From: Pantoea nemavictus
Lineage (GTDB): Bacteria; Pseudomonadota; Gammaproteobacteria; Enterobacterales; Enterobacteriaceae
Assembly: GCF_037479095.1 (NCBI RefSeq)
Contig: NZ_JBBGZW010000002.1
Span: 682,001-746,000, forward strand
Direction of reading: 5' to 3'
DNA: 64,000 bases
Under the pieces are notes generated by a model. It ran no database searches and was not told the origin of the DNA. It was given only the letters and a program-made list of their open reading frames with translations. Position 1 is the stretch's first letter, and the number at the start of each line of letters is the position of its first letter. Made by a program: the position numbers and the translations under genes. This document shows positions 34,705 through 43,579 of the stretch, piece after piece.

Positions 34705-35196
34705 GTGTCGACGTTAGTGTTTAGAGAAGCGAAGCGGGCAGATGTGGATCGTTGTTACGCGATTGAAATTGAAGCCTATGAAGGTGATGAGGCGGCAACG
34801 CCCGAGAAAATAGCTACCCGCATCGCGCAATATCCACAGGGCTTTTTGTGCCTGGAAGCAGACGGTGAAGTCATCGGTTTTATCAATGCGGGTTGTGCGT
34901 GGGACGTGGTGATGTCGGATGAGGATTTCAAAGAGCTTATCGGCCACGATCCTGCGGCACCCAATGCGGTGATTATGTCAGTAGTGCTCGATCCTGCTTT
35001 CCAGGGCAAAGGCTATGCGTCGCTGCTGATGCGCCAGTTTATTGAGCGCATGAAGCTGATGAACAAGCAAACCATTCACCTCATGTGTAAAACCCAGCAC
35101 GTTGAGCTGTATAAAAAGTGGGGATATCAATACATCAAACCGTCCGAGTCCGATCATGGCGGAATGGAGTGGCACGAGATGCTAATGACGCTGTAA
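34705..35196 (+). CDS. GNAT-family N-acetyltransferase
   Basis: A 163-residue acetyl-CoA-dependent acetyltransferase. The start is GTG (34705) with GATGAGG upstream. The acetyl-CoA loop is SVVLDPAFQGKGYASLLMRQ (Q/R-x-x-G-x-G/A as QGKGYA), and the C-terminal part contains HLMCKTQHVELYKKWGYQ. It resembles the arylalkylamine acetyltransferase subgroup (AIEIEAYEGDEAA). The acceptor is unknown. It stands alone. Confidence 0.8.
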   Translation: MSTLVFREAKRADVDRCYAIEIEAYEGDEAATPEKIATRIAQYPQGFLCLEADGEVIGFINAGCAWDVVMSDEDFKELIGHDPAAPNAVIMSVVLDPAFQGKGYASLLMRQFIERMKLMNKQTIHLMCKTQHVELYKKWGYQYIKPSESDHGGMEWHEMLMTL

Positions 35197-35251
35197 TTAT
35201 TCCAGTGCGCACCCGGCTAAACCGTCAGGTGCGTCATACGTGCCAAGTTTG

Positions 35252-35268
35252 ATGCGCAAAATGCGCAT
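35252..35268. terminator. Short palindrome at the 3' end of the antirepressor gene
   Basis: ATGCGCAAAATGCGCAT is a small palindrome in the gap between the convergent GNAT and KilAC genes, preceded by a related TGCGCACC...GGTGCGTCA pair at 35205-35235. Possible weak bidirectional terminator. Confidence 0.3.
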
Positions 35269-35979
35269 CTAGGCCGCGACACCTTTCGGTTGGTCCGACA
35301 TATGTCCCGCCCATAAACTCGCCACCCATTTCACGCCTTTAGCGGTGAAACGTGCCTGCGAAAACGCATGCTGATTTTCGCCGCGGCCGGATCGCAGCGT
35401 AAAATAACCCGCCTGCATATGATGCTGCTGTGGTGCCAGCGTGCCTTTTTCACGGTACATAATGTTGCGCGCTAAGAGAAATTCACGAAACTCCGTTTCC
35501 TTCACTTTCAGCATTTTGCACAACTGACGAAAGCCGAGCGAGTCTTCAACTTCGACAAAGCGGTCAAAGAATTCAGCCTTAGGCGTAGATAACGCAAGTT
35601 GCTGTTCGGCAGCGCGACGCTGTTCAAACTGTTCCGCCCAGGCGCGGGCCGCTTCGGCCGGATTGGTGAAATCGGGCAGATGAGTAAATTGTTCACGCTG
35701 CTGCCAAAGATCGAGTATTTCCGCAGTAAAACCGGGCGAGAGTCGCGCCACGGCTAACAATGAGTCCCGCTTATTGAGCTGCAACTCCTGCCGCATTTCA
35801 CCCAGATGCTCATAATGATTAACCGTCAGCGGCTGGGAAAGACGCTGGGCGGTTTCCAGGCTTTTAATCAGGCGTTTCACTTCACCGTGTGTGATGCCTA
35901 TGACCCTGGCAATTTCACGACTGCCCATCAACAAGGATGTATTCAAAGCAGACAGACTTTCGGTTGAGATCATCATCAT
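35269..35979 (-). CDS. Phage antirepressor-like protein with KilAC domain
   Basis: A 236-residue protein with an N-terminal MGSREIARVIGITHGEVKRL segment of Rha type (regulator that selects phage-encoded binding) and a C-terminal KilAC domain (DSLGFRQLCKMLKVKETEFR, LLARNIMYRE, FTAKGVKWVASLW). Such proteins are typical of temperate phages, where they counter the repressor. No other phage gene is nearby, so this is an isolated prophage relic or a host-adopted regulator. The start is uncertain: three ATG codons in a row follow AGAGG, and a GTG at 36000 would add seven residues. Confidence 0.75.
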   Translation of the reverse strand: MMMISTESLSALNTSLLMGSREIARVIGITHGEVKRLIKSLETAQRLSQPLTVNHYEHLGEMRQELQLNKRDSLLAVARLSPGFTAEILDLWQQREQFTHLPDFTNPAEAARAWAEQFEQRRAAEQQLALSTPKAEFFDRFVEVEDSLGFRQLCKMLKVKETEFREFLLARNIMYREKGTLAPQQHHMQAGYFTLRSGRGENQHAFSQARFTAKGVKWVASLWAGHMSDQPKGVAA

Positions 35980-36316
35980 TATCACCTCTTGCAGACTCAC
36001 TTAGCCCTTTGGCTGTTGAATTAGTATACGCATTACTGTTTATATATCCAGTATTAATTTTAACCGTTCTTGTAAGATGTTCGGCTTTGCGTAACGTTTC
36101 ACAAACCAGGGGCGCGGCGACCCCACAGTTCTACGTATTCTCTTAAAGTGACGCTTAACCCGTTTATTAAATTGTCGTTCCGGGTGCTGTTTGTTAATTT
36201 TGTCTCAATTTTCCGGGCTTTTATCAGCTATCTACGACCCTTTGCCGTAGGGCTGATGCACGCCTTTTTTTAACAGCAATGATTAAGTCACTAGCGGCCG
36301 TGCTGCTGGAGAAACC

Positions 36317-37309
36317 ATGAAAAAGAATAAATTCAAAACCCATCTGGTCTCATTAGGTTTACTGGCAGAGAAAAAGCTTACCAAACGCAGAACGCTACCT
36401 GACTACAATCCGGCTGCGGAGCAGGATATCAATTTGCTGCCGCGCCAGACGGCACCTGCCGCCATACCGCGTCAGATTTGGATGTATTGGGAAAGTGAAA
36501 CGTTGCCGGCGGAAGTGCAGATTTTTGTCGATAAAATCGTGCGCGAAAATCCCGGCTATCAGGTTACGGTGATTAATAACCTGAATATTCAGGACTACCT
36601 GCCGGGTTTACACTTCGTGCATCAGGATATGCGACCTTCACACAAAAGTGATGTCATCAGGCTGGAACTGCTGCATCGCTACGGCGGGATCTGGATGGAT
36701 GCCACCATTATTCTCAATCGCACCATGGATGAGTTGCTGGCGGTGAACAGCGCGGATCGTTATGACCTGATCGCGTTTTATCGCGACAGCTCCACGCTGG
36801 ATAAAGCCTATCCGGTGATTGAATCCTGGTTTCTTGCCGCGCCGAAAAATAACGCCTTTATAGCGCGCTGGCTGCACTTCTTCCGCCCGATTGTGGAAGT
36901 CGGTGCCGATGAGTTTTTCCGTCGTCTGCTCGCGCTGCCTGATTACGAAACCATTGTGCAGGGCATTACGCCGCCCGATTATCTGGTGGTGTATATCGCA
37001 CAGCAGCAGGCGTTACGCGAAAACAATCAATACAACTTCTATCTGCGGAAATGCGAAGCCAGCGCGTTGCTTTATCAGAGCCTGGTGGAGTGGCGTCCGG
37101 TTAAATTGAGCCGCATGTTGATGGTGGATCGTTTGCCTGCGGTGCTGCCGCCGCTGACCAAATTGACGGGGTTTGATCGTAAATATCTCGACACTAACCT
37201 GAAATATGGCGTGGTGAACAAAGATAGCTTGCTGGGACAGATCTTGTTGACCCGCCAGCAGGGCGCTCGCCCGCAAACACCGATTCCGGCGCTGACGGGC
37301 AAGGCGTAG
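36317..37309 (+). CDS. GT32-like glycosyltransferase (capsular polysaccharide synthesis type)
   Basis: A 330-residue transferase of the capsular-polysaccharide-synthesis/GT32 (OCH1-like) kind. The N-terminal block IPRQIWMYWESETLP starts the nucleotide-sugar domain, and RPSHKSDVIRLELLHRYGGIWMDATI (here cited in parts: HKSDVIRLEL and GGIWMDATI) carries the DxD-like WMDA motif. There is no signal peptide or clear membrane helix, so it acts at the cytoplasmic face. It stands alone, after 316 bases of AT-rich non-coding DNA, not in a polysaccharide cluster. Confidence 0.75.
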   Translation: MKKNKFKTHLVSLGLLAEKKLTKRRTLPDYNPAAEQDINLLPRQTAPAAIPRQIWMYWESETLPAEVQIFVDKIVRENPGYQVTVINNLNIQDYLPGLHFVHQDMRPSHKSDVIRLELLHRYGGIWMDATIILNRTMDELLAVNSADRYDLIAFYRDSSTLDKAYPVIESWFLAAPKNNAFIARWLHFFRPIVEVGADEFFRRLLALPDYETIVQGITPPDYLVVYIAQQQALRENNQYNFYLRKCEASALLYQSLVEWRPVKLSRMLMVDRLPAVLPPLTKLTGFDRKYLDTNLKYGVVNKDSLLGQILLTRQQGARPQTPIPALTGKA

Positions 37310-37313
37310 TCGA

Positions 37314-38168
37314 TTAGGGTTTGATCAGCTGTTGCAGTGCCGTGGCGCTGTTTTCATCGTCCGGCACATACACCAACAGTCGATCGCCGTTGCGCGACGC
37401 CGACCACCAGTTATTTTGCCGCAGCGTGAGTTCACCCACTTCCGCGCGGTAGAAACGTTTCACCCGGTTCTCCACCTGGCCCAATTCATAGCGCTGCCAG
37501 GTGTGGGCAAACTCATCTGAGCTATTCAATAAGCGGGCAAGATAGCTTTCCCAGTGTGGATCGCCAAGGTGCTCGCCCATCTGCCCACGAAACATCGCCA
37601 CCATTTGCGGCATCACTTCATCCCAGTCACTAATGACGTTACGCCATATCGGATGGTTGAACGCCAGCCAGATGCAGTTGCGATCTTCCGGCGCGATTTC
37701 GGCCAGGTCGACGCCCATCAGCGCACACCATGCAGCGTTGTAGCCAAGGATATCGAAGCGCGGCGTCTCAATAATGGCGGGCAACTGGATGGCGTCGAGC
37801 ATTTGCTGATTATGTGCGGCGATTTTGCAGCAGGCTGCCGCAACGCGCACCGACGGCAACGAATGCCCGGCGAGCGAAAACAGGTGCTGGGTTTCCACAT
37901 CATTGCACTGCAACGCGGCTGCAATCGCCGTCAGGGTTTTCGGCGAGGCCTTAATATCCCGCCCCTGTTCCAGCCACGTATACCAGGTGACGCCAACATC
38001 CGCTAACTGCGCGACCTCTTCACGTCGCAAACCTGGCGTGCGGCGATGGCGCATGCGCGGCAAACCTAGACGATTAGGGTCAAGGTTTTCGCGCCGCGTG
38101 CGCAGAAAAGTCCCCAGTAATTTGCGGTTGTTATGTTCGGCGCTAACAGGCGCGGATGCCAGGCTCAT
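37314..38168 (-). CDS. XRE-family regulator with MmyB-like ligand domain
   Basis: A 284-residue regulator. The N-terminal helix-turn-helix (GTFLRTRRENLDP, TPGLRREEVAQLADVGVTWY, WLEQGRDIKAS) is typical of the MmyB group, followed by a PAS-like MmyB ligand-binding domain (LGYNAAWCALMGVDL, RNCIWLAFNHP). Relatives bind fatty acids or other hydrophobic molecules. It is divergent from a DHA2 exporter gene with 116 bases between, the common arrangement in which the regulator controls the exporter. Confidence 0.85.
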   Translation of the reverse strand: MSLASAPVSAEHNNRKLLGTFLRTRRENLDPNRLGLPRMRHRRTPGLRREEVAQLADVGVTWYTWLEQGRDIKASPKTLTAIAAALQCNDVETQHLFSLAGHSLPSVRVAAACCKIAAHNQQMLDAIQLPAIIETPRFDILGYNAAWCALMGVDLAEIAPEDRNCIWLAFNHPIWRNVISDWDEVMPQMVAMFRGQMGEHLGDPHWESYLARLLNSSDEFAHTWQRYELGQVENRVKRFYRAEVGELTLRQNNWWSASRNGDRLLVYVPDDENSATALQQLIKP

Positions 38169-38284
38169 AAACAGATCCTTAGACGAAGCGGGTAGTATTT
38201 ATACCATGATAAACAAGAACTGGTACCCGTTTAACGGTTAGGTGATGCTATGTGGTATAGCAACCAAAAACAAGGGTAAAACCG

Positions 38285-39694
38285 ATGCAAACATCGCAAC
38301 TACAACGCACAGGATTGATGGTCCTGCTTGCCGGGCAACTGCTGCCCATGATCGATTTTTCAATTGTTAACGTGGCGTTGGACGCGATGGCCCACACGCT
38401 ACAGGCCACTGCGATTGAGCTGGCGTTAATCGTTGCGGTATACGGCATTGCCTTTGCCATCTGTCTGGCAATGGGCGGACGTCTGGGTGATAACTACGGA
38501 CGCCGTCGCGTATTCCTCGCGGGAGTATGGATCTTTGGTATTGCATCTTTATTATGCGGCATCGCTAACAGCGTCAGTCTGTTGATGTTTGCCCGTGCGC
38601 TACAGGGCGTGGGCGCAGCCTTTATCGTGCCGCAAATCCTCGCTACGCTGCACATCACGCTAAAGGGCAGAGCGCACGCGCGCGCAATCGGGTTGTACGG
38701 TGGGATTGGCGGACTGGCATTTATCATCGGTCAGGTGCTGGGCGGTTTTCTTATCAAAGCCGACATTGGCGGTTACGGCTGGCGCAGCGTGTTCCTGATT
38801 AATCTGCCGATCTGCCTGTTTGTGTTGATCACCGCGCGCCGCTTTGTGCCGGAAACCCAGAACACCCAGCGAGTGCCGGTAGATGTTAGCGGCACATTGC
38901 TGCTGGCGGGCGCGATTGGTTGTCTGATGCTGGCCCTGGCGCTGGGTCCGCTGCTGCACTGGTCGTGGCCGTGCATTTTGCTGCTGGTACTGTTCCCGCT
39001 GTTTCTGCATCGTCTGCGCCAGAGTTCGCTGCGCCTGGAAGCGGCACAAGGAGCGCCGCTGCTGCCACCTTCTTTGCTGCGTCTGCCAAGCGTGCGTTTT
39101 GGTTTAACCCTGGCGGTGCTGTTCTTCTCCTGCTGGAGCGGCTTTATGTTCTCAGTGGCGTTGACGTTGCAGGCCGGATTAGGGCTGACGGCGTTCCAGT
39201 CGGGTAACGCGTTTATTGCGCTTGGCGTAGCGTATTTTATTGGCGCGATGCAATCGACGCGTGTCGTCGAGCGTTTGGGCAAGCGTGCAACCTTGTTGAT
39301 GGGCTGCGGCATTCAGATGGTTGGCCTGCTGGTGCTGATCGCTACGCTACAACTCGCCTGGCCGCAGGTCGGCATTTTCACGCTGATTCCCGCCACGGTG
39401 CTGATTGGTTTTGGCCAGTCGTTTATCGTCAGTACCTTCTATCGCATCGGCATGAGCGGCGTGCCGCATCACCAGGCGGGTGCCGGCAGCGCGGTGCTTT
39501 CTACCGTCCAGCAATCGGCGCTGGGTTTAGGTCCGATGCTGCTCGGCGGGGTCTTCACGCAGATCTACGCGCACGGTAATCATCTGACGGCGATTACCGG
39601 CACGCTCGGCGTAGAACTGGGGATGATGGCGCTGCTGGTGATTTTCACCAGCCTTAATCGCCGCACTTTTCAGCCGGTAACGGCGGAAGGGTAA
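38285..39694 (+). CDS. DHA2-family MFS multidrug exporter (14 helices)
   Basis: Proton-driven exporter of 469 residues with about 14 hydrophobic segments, of the EmrB/QacA group. The first helix has the motif MIDFSIVNVALDAM, and motif A is GGRLGDNYGRRRVF. Motif C-like GLYGGIGGLAFIIGQVLGG follows in helix 5. Divergent from the MmyB-type regulator, which probably controls it. Substrates unknown; drugs, dyes or antibiotics are typical of the group. Confidence 0.88.
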   Translation: MQTSQLQRTGLMVLLAGQLLPMIDFSIVNVALDAMAHTLQATAIELALIVAVYGIAFAICLAMGGRLGDNYGRRRVFLAGVWIFGIASLLCGIANSVSLLMFARALQGVGAAFIVPQILATLHITLKGRAHARAIGLYGGIGGLAFIIGQVLGGFLIKADIGGYGWRSVFLINLPICLFVLITARRFVPETQNTQRVPVDVSGTLLLAGAIGCLMLALALGPLLHWSWPCILLLVLFPLFLHRLRQSSLRLEAAQGAPLLPPSLLRLPSVRFGLTLAVLFFSCWSGFMFSVALTLQAGLGLTAFQSGNAFIALGVAYFIGAMQSTRVVERLGKRATLLMGCGIQMVGLLVLIATLQLAWPQVGIFTLIPATVLIGFGQSFIVSTFYRIGMSGVPHHQAGAGSAVLSTVQQSALGLGPMLLGGVFTQIYAHGNHLTAITGTLGVELGMMALLVIFTSLNRRTFQPVTAEG

Positions 39695-39720
39695 AGGTAT
39701 TTTGCACTCACCTAAGTTCT

Positions 39721-39788
39721 GGTCGCCATAAATGGCGATCCTACCGAGTCAGCACCCGTATGTTGTAGGGTGCGCATTTATGCGCACC
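39721..39788. repeat. Two palindromes in opposite orientation between convergent genes
   Basis: GGTCGCCATAAATGGCGATC (39721-39740) is followed by CTAC, and GGTGCGCATTTATGCGCACC (39769-39788) is preceded by GTAG, so the two units point at each other. They lie between the exporter gene and the convergent ABC operon and may end transcription on both sides. Confidence 0.6.
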
Positions 39789-39802
39789 TGGAAACGATAA
39801 AA

Positions 39803-40885
39803 TTAAGACTCACCTAATCTCAGTCCGGTCTCCGCATCAAACAAATGAATCTTCTCGGCGTTAAAGCCCAGCATAATGCTGTCGCCGCTCACCGCTGCAT
39901 GGCGACCGGCGATCTGCATATGCAACGCCTGACCGTGCCATTCAAGATGCAACAAGGTTGATTCACCGGTGATCTCCACCACTTTCACCTGCGCCGCTGC
40001 GTTGCTGCGGGTTTCCAGCAAATCGTGTGGACGCACGCCGAGCGTCACTGCTGCGCCTGCACGCTCGCGCGCCGCCGCTTGCCAGCGCGTGGGCAGCGGT
40101 TGCCACAGATCCTGGCACTGCACGCCGGGCACGCCATCACGCGTGATCAGCTGCGCCGGTAATAGGTTCATTGGCGGTGAGCCGATAAAGCGCGCAACAA
40201 AGGTATCGGCCGGACGATCGTAAATCGCCAGCGGCGCGCCTTGCTGCACAATGCGGCCATCCTTCATCACCACGATTTGGTCGGCGAGCGTCATCGCCTC
40301 CACCTGGTCGTGCGTCACGTAAACCATGGTGGTTTTGAAACGCTGATGCAGCGATTTGATCTCGGCGCGCAGCTCCATGCGCAGCTGGGCATCAAGGTTC
40401 GATAGTGGTTCATCGAACAGAAACACTTTGGGATTCCGCACCATCGCGCGGCCCATCGCGACACGCTGGCGCTGCCCGCCTGATAAGGCGCGAGGATAGC
40501 GCTGCAGCAGCTTGTCGATGCCGAGAATCCCGGCGATGCGCGCAATTTTGCTCTGCTGCTCCTCGCGCTTCACTTTCTTCACCTGCATATGAAACGCGAG
40601 GTTTTCCGCTACCGTTAAGTGCGGATAGAGCGCATAGCTCTGAAAGACCATGGCGATATCGCGATCGGCCGGATCGCGATCGTTGATCTGCACCTTATCC
40701 ATCAAAATCGCGCCGTCCGACAGGCTTTCCAGCCCGGCCAGCAGACGTAACAGCGTGGATTTGCCACAGCCGGATGGGCCGAACAAAACGGTAAAACTGC
40801 CGTCAGGAATGGTGAGATCGAGCGGATGCAGCACCGACTGTTTTGCGTAGCGTTTGGCCACTTTTACGAGTTCAACACTGGCCAT
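39803..40885 (-). CDS. Sugar ABC transporter ATPase (UgpC/MsmK type)
   Basis: ATP-hydrolysing subunit of 360 residues. Walker A GPSGCGKST, signature LSGGQRQRVAMGRA, Walker B VFLFDEPLSNLD, H-loop YVTHDQ. The extra C-terminal OB-like domain (GVRPHDLLE, ITGESTLLHLEWHG) is typical of the carbohydrate-uptake UgpC/MalK group. Last gene of the operon, three bases behind the sugar kinase gene. ATPases of this group often serve more than one importer. Confidence 0.92.
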   Translation of the reverse strand: MASVELVKVAKRYAKQSVLHPLDLTIPDGSFTVLFGPSGCGKSTLLRLLAGLESLSDGAILMDKVQINDRDPADRDIAMVFQSYALYPHLTVAENLAFHMQVKKVKREEQQSKIARIAGILGIDKLLQRYPRALSGGQRQRVAMGRAMVRNPKVFLFDEPLSNLDAQLRMELRAEIKSLHQRFKTTMVYVTHDQVEAMTLADQIVVMKDGRIVQQGAPLAIYDRPADTFVARFIGSPPMNLLPAQLITRDGVPGVQCQDLWQPLPTRWQAAARERAGAAVTLGVRPHDLLETRSNAAAQVKVVEITGESTLLHLEWHGQALHMQIAGRHAAVSGDSIMLGFNAEKIHLFDAETGLRLGES

Positions 40886-40888
40886 AAA

Positions 40889-41836
40889 TTAACACTCCTG
40901 AGAAAGTTGCAGTTGATGCCAGTCGGGATAGCGACGCGGCAGTGTGCTGATGGCCAGCGACGCCACCGCAATGCCCCATTGCAAAGCCGTATTAAGATCT
41001 TGCTGATGCAGCAGGGCGGTGAGAAATCCGGCATTAAAGCTGTCGCCTGCACCGATGGTATCCACCACCGTCACCGCACGCGCAGGCTGACTCACGGCAC
41101 GTTCAGTTTGCCAGCAGCTGGCCCCCTGCGGGCCGCATTTCACCACGCAGCCGCCGCGTCCGCTCAGCTGCTGCGCCAGCCATTGCGCACTTTGCGTCAG
41201 ATTCTCTGCCGCCGCCAATCCGCGTGTTTCCACTTCATTGAGCAGCAGCCAGTCGCACAGCGGCAGCCACTGCATCACCTGCTGGCGCACCTCGTCGCTC
41301 CAGCCTTGCGGTGGCCAACCGGTATCAACGGCGGTGATAAAGCCGCGTTGCTGCAGTTCGCCAAGCAGCGCGGGATATTCGTCATACAAGTGCAGACACA
41401 AGAAGGTACCGCACAGCAGCACGATATCGCCGTCAGCCGCGGTAGTGGGCAGCTGATCCAGCACATCCTGCGCGCTGAGTTTCACGATATGCCCGAGATT
41501 GCTGAGGAAAGAGCGTTCATGATCCGAATGCGTGACGCCAACCGTGAGTGAGGTTTCACAGCTGTAGCGCGTCCAGTGCGCGGCGCTGTGGGGAAAATGG
41601 CTCGCCAGCCAGGCGCTTAGGCCATCGTTGCCCTGATTGGCCACCGCGCGATGGCGCACCTGCATCGCTTCCAGTGCCAGCGCGCAGTTGCCGGCCGATC
41701 CGCCAGGGCGCAGCTCGCTGTGATTGAGCATCACTTCGGTGCCGCGCTGCGGCCAGCTATCCAGCGTGCCCATGATCAAATCGACATTAATGTTACCCAC
41801 CACGTAGAGCGTGGCGGTGAGTTTATGTTCCATCAT
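40889..41836 (-). CDS. PfkB-family carbohydrate kinase
   Basis: Ribokinase/fructokinase-like enzyme of 315 residues, cytosolic. N-terminal VVGNINVDLIMG, substrate region RPGGSAGNCALALEAM, and the ATP/catalytic motif VVDTIGAGDSFNAGFLTALL with the catalytic Asp. It overlaps the permease stop by 4 bases (ATGA). Its place inside an ABC importer operon suggests it phosphorylates the imported sugar. The precise sugar is unknown. Confidence 0.88.
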   Translation of the reverse strand: MMEHKLTATLYVVGNINVDLIMGTLDSWPQRGTEVMLNHSELRPGGSAGNCALALEAMQVRHRAVANQGNDGLSAWLASHFPHSAAHWTRYSCETSLTVGVTHSDHERSFLSNLGHIVKLSAQDVLDQLPTTAADGDIVLLCGTFLCLHLYDEYPALLGELQQRGFITAVDTGWPPQGWSDEVRQQVMQWLPLCDWLLLNEVETRGLAAAENLTQSAQWLAQQLSGRGGCVVKCGPQGASCWQTERAVSQPARAVTVVDTIGAGDSFNAGFLTALLHQQDLNTALQWGIAVASLAISTLPRRYPDWHQLQLSQEC

Positions 41837-42672
41837 CCTTTACTCCCGCCACTGGCAAGGCCGCTGACCAGCGTCTTTTGCAGCCAGATGGCAATAAACA
41901 GCGGTGGCACAGAGGCCAGAATGCCAACGGCGGCGATCAAGCCGTCATCGGTGGCGCGACCGGCAGTGAATCCGGCAATGGTGACCGGCAAGGTTTGTGC
42001 TGCGATGTTGCTGGTGAACAGCAGCGCGTAGAAAAATTCGTCCCACGCCAGCAGCCAGCCAAACAGCGCCGCGGCGCCCAGCACCGGCTTGGCCAGCGGT
42101 AGCGTGATGCGCAGCAGAACCTGCCAGACGCGCAAACCATCCAGCCGTGCCGCCTGCTCAATATCCTGCGGCAGCGTATCGAACTGGTTTTTCAGCATCC
42201 AGGTCAGGAACGGCAGAATCAGCGAGCAGTAAACGATGATCAGCCCAGGCCGCGTGTTCAACAGATCAAACTGCTGTAACAGGAAGTAGAGCGGCAACAC
42301 AAACGCCACCGGTGGCACCATATAGATAGCCAGCGAAGCGAACAGCCAGCCGTCGCGACCGCGATAACGTGAGAAGCTGAACGCTGCCGGAATGGCCAGC
42401 AACAAGCAGATCAGGGTCGCGCCGGTGGCCACCAGCAAACTGTTCCCCAGCGCATGCAGGAACAGCACGCCAGGCTGGCCAGGTTCCAGCGACAGCAGTT
42501 TGCCGTAGCGGGTGAAATCCCACTGGCGCGGCAGCCACTCCAGCGGCACGCGGGTAAGATCGCTGGCGGCGCTGACGCTCATCAAAAACAGCCAACCCAT
42601 TGGCGCCAGCACTGAAAACGCCACCAGCAGTGCGGCAGCATATTTGCCGACATGACGTAATTTAAGCTTCAT
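41833..42672 (-). CDS. Sugar ABC transporter permease (MalG-like)
   Basis: Inner-membrane permease, 279 residues, with six predicted helices. The coupling EAA loop is EQAARLDGLRVWQVLLRITL, and the C-terminus (FTAGRATDDGLIAAVGILAS) is like MalG-type carbohydrate permeases. It overlaps the upstream permease gene by 11 bases and the kinase gene by 4, so all are translationally coupled. Confidence 0.9.
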   Translation of the reverse strand: MKLKLRHVGKYAAALLVAFSVLAPMGWLFLMSVSAASDLTRVPLEWLPRQWDFTRYGKLLSLEPGQPGVLFLHALGNSLLVATGATLICLLLAIPAAFSFSRYRGRDGWLFASLAIYMVPPVAFVLPLYFLLQQFDLLNTRPGLIIVYCSLILPFLTWMLKNQFDTLPQDIEQAARLDGLRVWQVLLRITLPLAKPVLGAAALFGWLLAWDEFFYALLFTSNIAAQTLPVTIAGFTAGRATDDGLIAAVGILASVPPLFIAIWLQKTLVSGLASGGSKG

Positions 42673-43570
42673 GCGCGCTTCCTTTGCGGCGCTGCCGCCA
42701 CAGTAACAGCATGTAAAGCGTGATCAGCACCGCGCACAGCAAGGTCATCAACATCGCATAGGCCGCACCGCTGCCGGCACGCAGATAGCTGAATGACTCC
42801 TGATAAACGTAGAAACTGAGGGTTTTGGTGCTATCAACCGGGCCGCCACGCGTCATCACATAAATGATGTCGAAGATTTTGAAGGCGTCGATGGTACGTA
42901 GCACCAATGCCACGCTGAGCGGACCGACAATCGCCGGGAAGGTGATGGCACGAAAACGGCGCCATGCCGATGCCCCATCCAGCCGCGCGGCTTCGAACAG
43001 GTCGTCCGGTATGGATTGCAGCGCTGCCAGTACCAGCAAGGTCACCAGCGGATAGTTTTTCCAGATATCGGCAAACATCACTGCATTGAGCGCCGAATCG
43101 GGCGAGCCCAGCCAGCTGCGATAGCCGTCAATGACGCCGAGTTGCGTCAGCAGGGCGTTGATACTGCCGTAATCTGGGTTGAAATTCAGGCGCCACATCA
43201 TGGCGTTAACGATGGTTGGCAGTGCCCACGGCAGAATCACCAGCACGCGCAGCACGTTGCGTCCGGCGAATTTCTGATTCAGCAACAGTGCCACCAGCAC
43301 GCCAATCACCCCCTCAATCGCCACCGACACCACGGTGAAATAGAGCGTGCGCCACAGTGAACTGCGAAAATCTTCATCGGTAATGGCGAACAGGTAGTTT
43401 TCCAGACCAATCCAGCCCGGCGCATCACCGCTGCCAATTAAGGCCGCATCGGTGAAGCTCAGCCAGATGGTGCGTAACAGCGGCCATGCGGTGAGTAACA
43501 GCATCACCAACAGCATGGGTGCCAGCAGCACCCATGCCTGCCGTTGTTCGCGTTGACGCAAACTCAGCAT
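42662..43570 (-). CDS. Sugar ABC transporter permease (MalF-like)
   Basis: Inner-membrane permease, 302 residues. The N-terminus (AWVLLAPMLLVMLLLTAWPL) and the EAA loop (FEAARLDGASAWRRFRAITF) are those of the MalF/UgpA group; the segment TRGGPVDSTKTLSFYVYQES is strongly conserved in this group. It starts 9 bases after the binding-protein stop. Confidence 0.9.
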   Translation of the reverse strand: MLSLRQREQRQAWVLLAPMLLVMLLLTAWPLLRTIWLSFTDAALIGSGDAPGWIGLENYLFAITDEDFRSSLWRTLYFTVVSVAIEGVIGVLVALLLNQKFAGRNVLRVLVILPWALPTIVNAMMWRLNFNPDYGSINALLTQLGVIDGYRSWLGSPDSALNAVMFADIWKNYPLVTLLVLAALQSIPDDLFEAARLDGASAWRRFRAITFPAIVGPLSVALVLRTIDAFKIFDIIYVMTRGGPVDSTKTLSFYVYQESFSYLRAGSGAAYAMLMTLLCAVLITLYMLLLWRQRRKGSAHEA

Positions 43571-43579
43571 TGTTGCCCC

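Noticed and set aside
36230..36280. Possible JUMPstart/ops leader before the glycosyltransferase
   Set aside because: The element GGCGGTAG is not present; only a weak CTACG/CGTAG stem and a T-run are seen.
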